DNA of 64,000 nucleotides from a virus. Below the pieces are notes generated by a model, which was not told the origin of the DNA, did not search any database, and was given only the letters and a program-made list of their open reading frames with translations. Below, in pieces: positions 60,653-64,000 of the stretch (the stretch's first letter is position 1; every line of letters starts with the position of its first letter). The position numbers were made by a program, and so were the translations under genes. The stretch covers positions 1-64,000 of IMG/VR virus record IMGVR_UViG_3300044630_003511; one strand, 5' to 3'.

Positions 60653-61222
60653 CTATACTAATTGATAACCCTTAGATATTAAAGATTGTGCGTTTTTAAA
60701 TTTAATAAACGCCATATCACCATTCGGCCCCTGTAACATTACTTTATCATTTCTACCAGGTTGTTTGGTTGAAATTACTTGGGTTGTATATCTACGAAGT
60801 TCTGAATTAATATCAATTCCATCAATAGCATCAATTAATCGTTGAGCTAATATACATTCAAATAAACCCATATCTTCCATAAGGTCTTGTTCGGTTTTCC
60901 AAGTTTCCTTATCTGCTGAAAATTCAACTATACCCAAATTATCCGTATTAACTTTAAATGATGTATGTCTAATTGTTTTTCTTGTTTTTTCTTTGTTACT
61001 ATCTTTTTCAAAGTACAAAACTAATTTATCAGATTTTTCAGTAACTGTTGGATTTACCAATGTTAATGGTGCATCTTCAACTAACCTTAATGTAATAATT
61101 CTTTTGTCCATATCCACATCATGTGATGTAAATGAAATACCTTTTAATTTTGATATCTTATTATTATAATCACTTAGTTCATCATTTGTAACTGGTGATT
61201 GTTTAATCAATTTTACTTTCAT
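60653..61222 (-). CDS. Unknown protein of the early block
   Basis: A 189-residue protein. The N-terminal 110 residues alternate strands (ISFTSHDVDMDKRIITLRLVE). The middle has helices (EDMGLFECILAQRLIDAIDG) and the end is a small beta region (VMLQGPNGDMAFIKF). Its start overlaps the 57-residue gene by 20 bases in another frame. No catalytic motif was seen. Confidence 0.45.
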   Translation of the reverse strand: MKVKLIKQSPVTNDELSDYNNKISKLKGISFTSHDVDMDKRIITLRLVEDAPLTLVNPTVTEKSDKLVLYFEKDSNKEKTRKTIRHTSFKVNTDNLGIVEFSADKETWKTEQDLMEDMGLFECILAQRLIDAIDGIDINSELRRYTTQVISTKQPGRNDKVMLQGPNGDMAFIKFKNAQSLISKGYQLV

Positions 61223-61376
61223 AATATTCTTTAATTTTATTTTCTAAATACTCAATTGAATCAGAATTTCCTATAAATCCCATATACTTTATATAGTAAC
61301 GAATATTAGTTGGATTTGTTTCTAACTCTTTTTTTAATACATCTAACTCAGGTAAATATTTTGTTATATATGTCAT
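61203..61376 (-). CDS. Short helical protein, unknown
   Basis: A 57-residue protein with two helices (YLPELDVLKKELETN and IEYLENKIKEYYESK) and a central NPTNIRYYIKYMGFIG. Its ATG overlaps the cupin stop codon (ATGA) and its 3' end overlaps the next gene by 20 bases, which supports translation. No family recognised. Confidence 0.55.
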   Translation of the reverse strand: MTYITKYLPELDVLKKELETNPTNIRYYIKYMGFIGNSDSIEYLENKIKEYYESKID

Positions 61377-61759
61377 AGTAAATCCTCCGGACTTTGTCTA
61401 TAAATTCTATATGAATCTTCATCAAAATGTTCTGTTGATACTTCAAATATAATTGAGTTATCTTCTAATGCGATTAACTGATGAGGTAAACCCCGTTCAA
61501 TTAAAACTGATTGACCCCTCTCTAATGTAGTACCTTCTAATTTCCCATTTTCAACATCAATCCAATTAAATTGGAATCTTCCTTCTTGAACATACCAACT
61601 TTCTTTTTTAATCAAATGGTAATGCATAGAAAACCTATTTCTATCTTTTGTAAACACTAATAGTTTACCACAATATTCATTGTCATTATGAACCCATAGT
61701 TCATAACCCCATTTCTTTTCTACTCTTTTTGGAGTATTGATGTTTACTTTTATTTCCAT
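61373..61759 (-). CDS. Cupin, mannose-6-phosphate-isomerase type II-like
   Basis: A 128-residue single cupin. KKWGYELWVHND opens the fold. FSMHYHLIKKESWYVQEG gives the first metal-binding motif (two histidines and a glutamate) and GLPHQLIALED the second. ST.H...DSYR closes it. This is the C-terminal type of sugar-phosphate isomerase and GDP-mannose enzymes. Possible roles are sugar-phosphate isomerisation for surface or DNA glycosylation, or a binding protein. It overlaps uvsE by one base. Confidence 0.75.
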   Translation of the reverse strand: MEIKVNINTPKRVEKKWGYELWVHNDNEYCGKLLVFTKDRNRFSMHYHLIKKESWYVQEGRFQFNWIDVENGKLEGTTLERGQSVLIERGLPHQLIALEDNSIIFEVSTEHFDEDSYRIYRQSPEDLL

Positions 61760-62700
61760 TAACTATAACTGTCTACTTTTAATAATCCACTATACTCACA
61801 TATATGCTCTTTACCAATGAATGGTAGTATTGCTAATTCTTTTGCTTTTGCCTCAACCATAATGTCCACATCGTACCCATATGTGTTGGGGATTCTATTA
61901 ATGTAATCGGAATGGGCTTGGTCTTTGATTTTTGTGTTGTTTTCATGTAATGATTTTGATTCTGAATAATGTACAACCGGCGTAATTGATTTAGGCCAAG
62001 TTGATACGGCTAATTTTAATGCCATTTCCTCTGATAAATCACCAGTACAAAATTTGTGGTGGTGATAATCAAATACAATTGGAATACCAATTATATTATG
62101 TATGAACATTAAATCTTTAACTGAGTACATTGATGCTTTATCATCATTCTCAATTGTAAGTCTTTTTCTAACCGATGGTGATAATCGTTTGAAGTTTTCA
62201 CAAAATCGCATCATAGCAGAAATCTTATCACCATACACACCATTACAATGTATGTTAATTTTATTATATGGAGATTTTTCCAATCCCATCATATCAAATA
62301 CTTTACCATGTAGTTCTAAATCAGCAATTGTTTTAAGTACAACTGATTCATTAGGTGAAACTAATACGTTAAATGGACCAGGATGGGATGTAATACGAAT
62401 ACCCCAAAACTTAGCAAAATCACCTGCTTTTTTTAATTCACGCTTAATCTCTTTGTAATCTTTTAACTGAGTTAAATCTAGTTGGTCACCCCACGGAATA
62501 AGTGCTGATGATAATCGAAAGAAACTAATTCCATTCAATCGATTCCATTCTAAAATTCTAACAATATCTTTTGCATTGAGTAATGCAAGTTCTGACACAT
62601 AATCCATACCCCTTGCTTCAAAAGTACGTTTAACCATAGTACGATTTGTGGTAACCTGTTTACCCATTGACATATTAATACAAGCGTATCCTAATTTCAT
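61759..62700 (-). CDS. uvsE: UV-damage endonuclease UvsE/UvdE
   Basis: A 313-residue TIM-barrel endonuclease that nicks DNA 5' of UV photoproducts. Conserved segments seen are KLGYACIN at the start, FFRLSSALIPW, RITSHPGPF, LTIENDDKASMY, IVFDYHHHKFC and VHYSES, which hold the metal-binding histidines, glutamate and aspartates. Length is typical (about 300). It is first in its operon, 19 bases after a host-type promoter. It may repair phage DNA by a route different from T4 DenV. Confidence 0.93.
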   Translation of the reverse strand: MKLGYACINMSMGKQVTTNRTMVKRTFEARGMDYVSELALLNAKDIVRILEWNRLNGISFFRLSSALIPWGDQLDLTQLKDYKEIKRELKKAGDFAKFWGIRITSHPGPFNVLVSPNESVVLKTIADLELHGKVFDMMGLEKSPYNKINIHCNGVYGDKISAMMRFCENFKRLSPSVRKRLTIENDDKASMYSVKDLMFIHNIIGIPIVFDYHHHKFCTGDLSEEMALKLAVSTWPKSITPVVHYSESKSLHENNTKIKDQAHSDYINRIPNTYGYDVDIMVEAKAKELAILPFIGKEHICEYSGLLKVDSYS

Positions 62701-62719
62701 AGTTTATTTGTTTTATACT

Positions 62720-62750
62720 CAAATATACGAAATTAATTTGGAATAAACAA
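62720..62750 (-). promoter_or_regulatory. Host-type promoter of uvsE
   Basis: Minus strand TTGT (62747..62750), 19 bases, TATATTTG (62720..62727). The -7 box and next ten bases match the promoter at 39028..39058. The ATG at 62700 is 19 bases further. Confidence 0.7.
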
Positions 62751-62755
62751 ATATT

Positions 62756-64000
62756 TTAATAAGTTTTTGTATCGAAATCGGTTGGATATGAAGTATCCTT
62801 GTCGTTTTTAACATAAGTTAACCAATAGTTAACTGCATTTTGGTCATTTATCCATGCCTTTCTATCACCCCAATTGAAATTTGGTTTAGCGTAATAGGGT
62901 TTTTCATTTCTAGCGTATTGTGCTCTACGGGATGATTTTGGTGTAAATTCATCAATTAAACCATCACCAGTGTTATCATATCCATCAATGGTACCATCAC
63001 CATCGATATCAATACCACGTCTATTAACATCCTTTATTAAAAAAGATAATTCATCTTCTTCCACATTTGTTGTAGCGGTACTAGTTTCTTTTTTTTTTAC
63101 GTCCTCATTATATTGAGAGGCCGCTTTTAATAATTCTTCGTTTGGTTCTGAGGGATTTCCAATTTCATTAAAGAATACTTCTGCATCTTTTTCTGATAGA
63201 GTTATTGGTTCATCGTATAATCCCAACTCCTCATCGTTTTCCATCATTTCAACCAATGCTTCTTTTTGAGTTTCCTTTTCATCTGGCTCCTCACCATATA
63301 ATTCTCTTTTCTGAATTACTTTCTTTACATCATCCTCACCCTTATCAATTTTTAATGCGGTGTTGAATGCAATTACTAATGTTACAGCTAATGGGTCAAA
63401 TACAAATATAATAAGAAGTGCAAACCAGTTAACAATAGTTGACATCGGTTTACCTGTTATTTCAGCCATAAACTTTAAAGGTCCTACCTCACCAGCCACC
63501 TCTGAACTTTGTTGTACATCCAATGCTTTTAATTCTAACTTTGTAATTGAATCAGTCAATACTTCGATTTTTTCTTCAACTTTGATTCGTTGTTCTTTTG
63601 CTTCGTTTAATTGAGTAGTTAATACTCGTCTATTAGCAGATGATGATGATGATAAAATATTACCATTTCTATCCTTAGATGTTTGTACGTTATTAGACAA
63701 TCCACCTGATAACGAGCCAATAGTTTGAGTTAATTGAGTTTTCTCTTCATTATAAGATTTCAATTGTTCTTCAAATCTATTCTTTTTAAGATTTACAATT
63801 TCAGTTTGTTTATCAACAACCCCCAATTGGTCTGCGGTTGTTTGATATGCGGATGTTAGGAACCCATATATACCAGCTGATGTAATAACGATAAGTACAC
63901 ATACTCCAATCAATAGATAGGTTCTGAGTACTTTGTTTATTTTGTCCCAATAATTATAAAGGAATCCAGCTGATATTAATTTTCCAAATTCTAAAGAACT
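62756..64000 (-). CDS. Phage inner-membrane protein with calcium-loop-like motif, 5' end beyond the window
   Basis: The frame is open to base 64000 with no start codon that must be used, so the N-terminus is missing; at least 414 residues are present. The first membrane helix is YLLIGVCVLIVITSAGIYGF and the second is NWFALLIIFVFDPLAVTLVI. Between them lies a coiled coil of about 110 residues, presumably periplasmic. The C-terminal domain is acidic and has DIDGDGTIDGYDNTGDGLIDEF-type aspartate loops, as in calcium-binding repeats. Similar membrane proteins occur in other environmental T4-like phages, without known function. Confidence 0.65.
   Translation of the reverse strand, partial: SSLEFGKLISAGFLYNYWDKINKVLRTYLLIGVCVLIVITSAGIYGFLTSAYQTTADQLGVVDKQTEIVNLKKNRFEEQLKSYNEEKTQLTQTIGSLSGGLSNNVQTSKDRNGNILSSSSSANRRVLTTQLNEAKEQRIKVEEKIEVLTDSITKLELKALDVQQSSEVAGEVGPLKFMAEITGKPMSTIVNWFALLIIFVFDPLAVTLVIAFNTALKIDKGEDDVKKVIQKRELYGEEPDEKETQKEALVEMMENDEELGLYDEPITLSEKDAEVFFNEIGNPSEPNEELLKAASQYNEDVKKKETSTATTNVEEDELSFLIKDVNRRGIDIDGDGTIDGYDNTGDGLIDEFTPKSSRRAQYARNEKPYYAKPNFNWGDRKAWINDQNAVNYWLTYVKNDKDTSYPTDFDTKTY

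Overview
The window is part of a tailed-phage genome of the T4-like contractile type. Almost every gene lies on the minus strand; one small regulator at 34513..34686 is on plus. The sequence is strongly AT-rich and genes are packed with frequent ATGA-type overlaps. No gap above about 240 bases lacks a gene, and no tRNA, rRNA or CRISPR array was seen. The host is probably a member of the Bacteroidota: five intergenic promoters fit TTG(G/T)-N19-TAT(A/C)TTT(G/A), the -33/-7 layout of that phylum, and strong Shine-Dalgarno sites are scarce.

Layout, reading minus-strand transcription from the right edge. 64000-59145 is an early/middle block: a membrane protein cut by the edge, the UV-damage endonuclease UvsE, a cupin, small unknown proteins and a gp55-like late sigma factor, closed by a terminator. 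59031-39587 is a late virion block: small basic protein, Ntn-hydrolase, spike, CHAP lysin, gp25, gp6 and a run of large tail/baseplate proteins, several with glycine-rich ends. 39583-34676 is a replication/repair block: GIY-YIG nuclease, DnaG-like primase and a fused Mre11-Rad50 (gp47-gp46) protein. Facing it is a ribbon-helix-helix regulator gene behind three repeats spaced 10 bp apart. 34395-25613 is a 2789-residue tail fibre carrying two tandem Hint (intein-like) domains, plus its assembly protein.

25557-20412 is a glycosylation cassette: a GT-methyltransferase-GT fusion, a TibC/BAHT-type heptosyltransferase, and a split HldE kinase and adenylyltransferase. It has its own host-type promoter and sits between two paralogous small genes. 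20353-2551 is the head and packaging block: a 1490-residue multi-enzyme protein, a spanin-like pair, terminase, portal, core proteins, gp21-type protease, scaffold and major capsid protein. 2452-1063 is a three-gene DUF2589/zinc-ribbon module between two nearly identical terminator repeats. The left edge holds further tail-fibre genes.

Two promoter classes can be read. Replication, repair and glycosylation genes use the host-type promoter. Virion genes are preceded by a 9-base motif, ATA(T/C)TTATA in the coding direction, found at least 19 times between genes; it is the candidate target of the gp55-like sigma factor.

The most unusual feature is a set of modular head proteins, above all the 1490-residue one. 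They carry ESVNEA-like linkers that match the (I/L/V)-x-E cut rule of the T4 prohead protease. I infer that adenylyltransferase, ParB-like, acetyltransferase and ligase domains are packaged in the prohead, cut apart there and injected with the DNA. No tail sheath or tail tube gene was recognised in this window.
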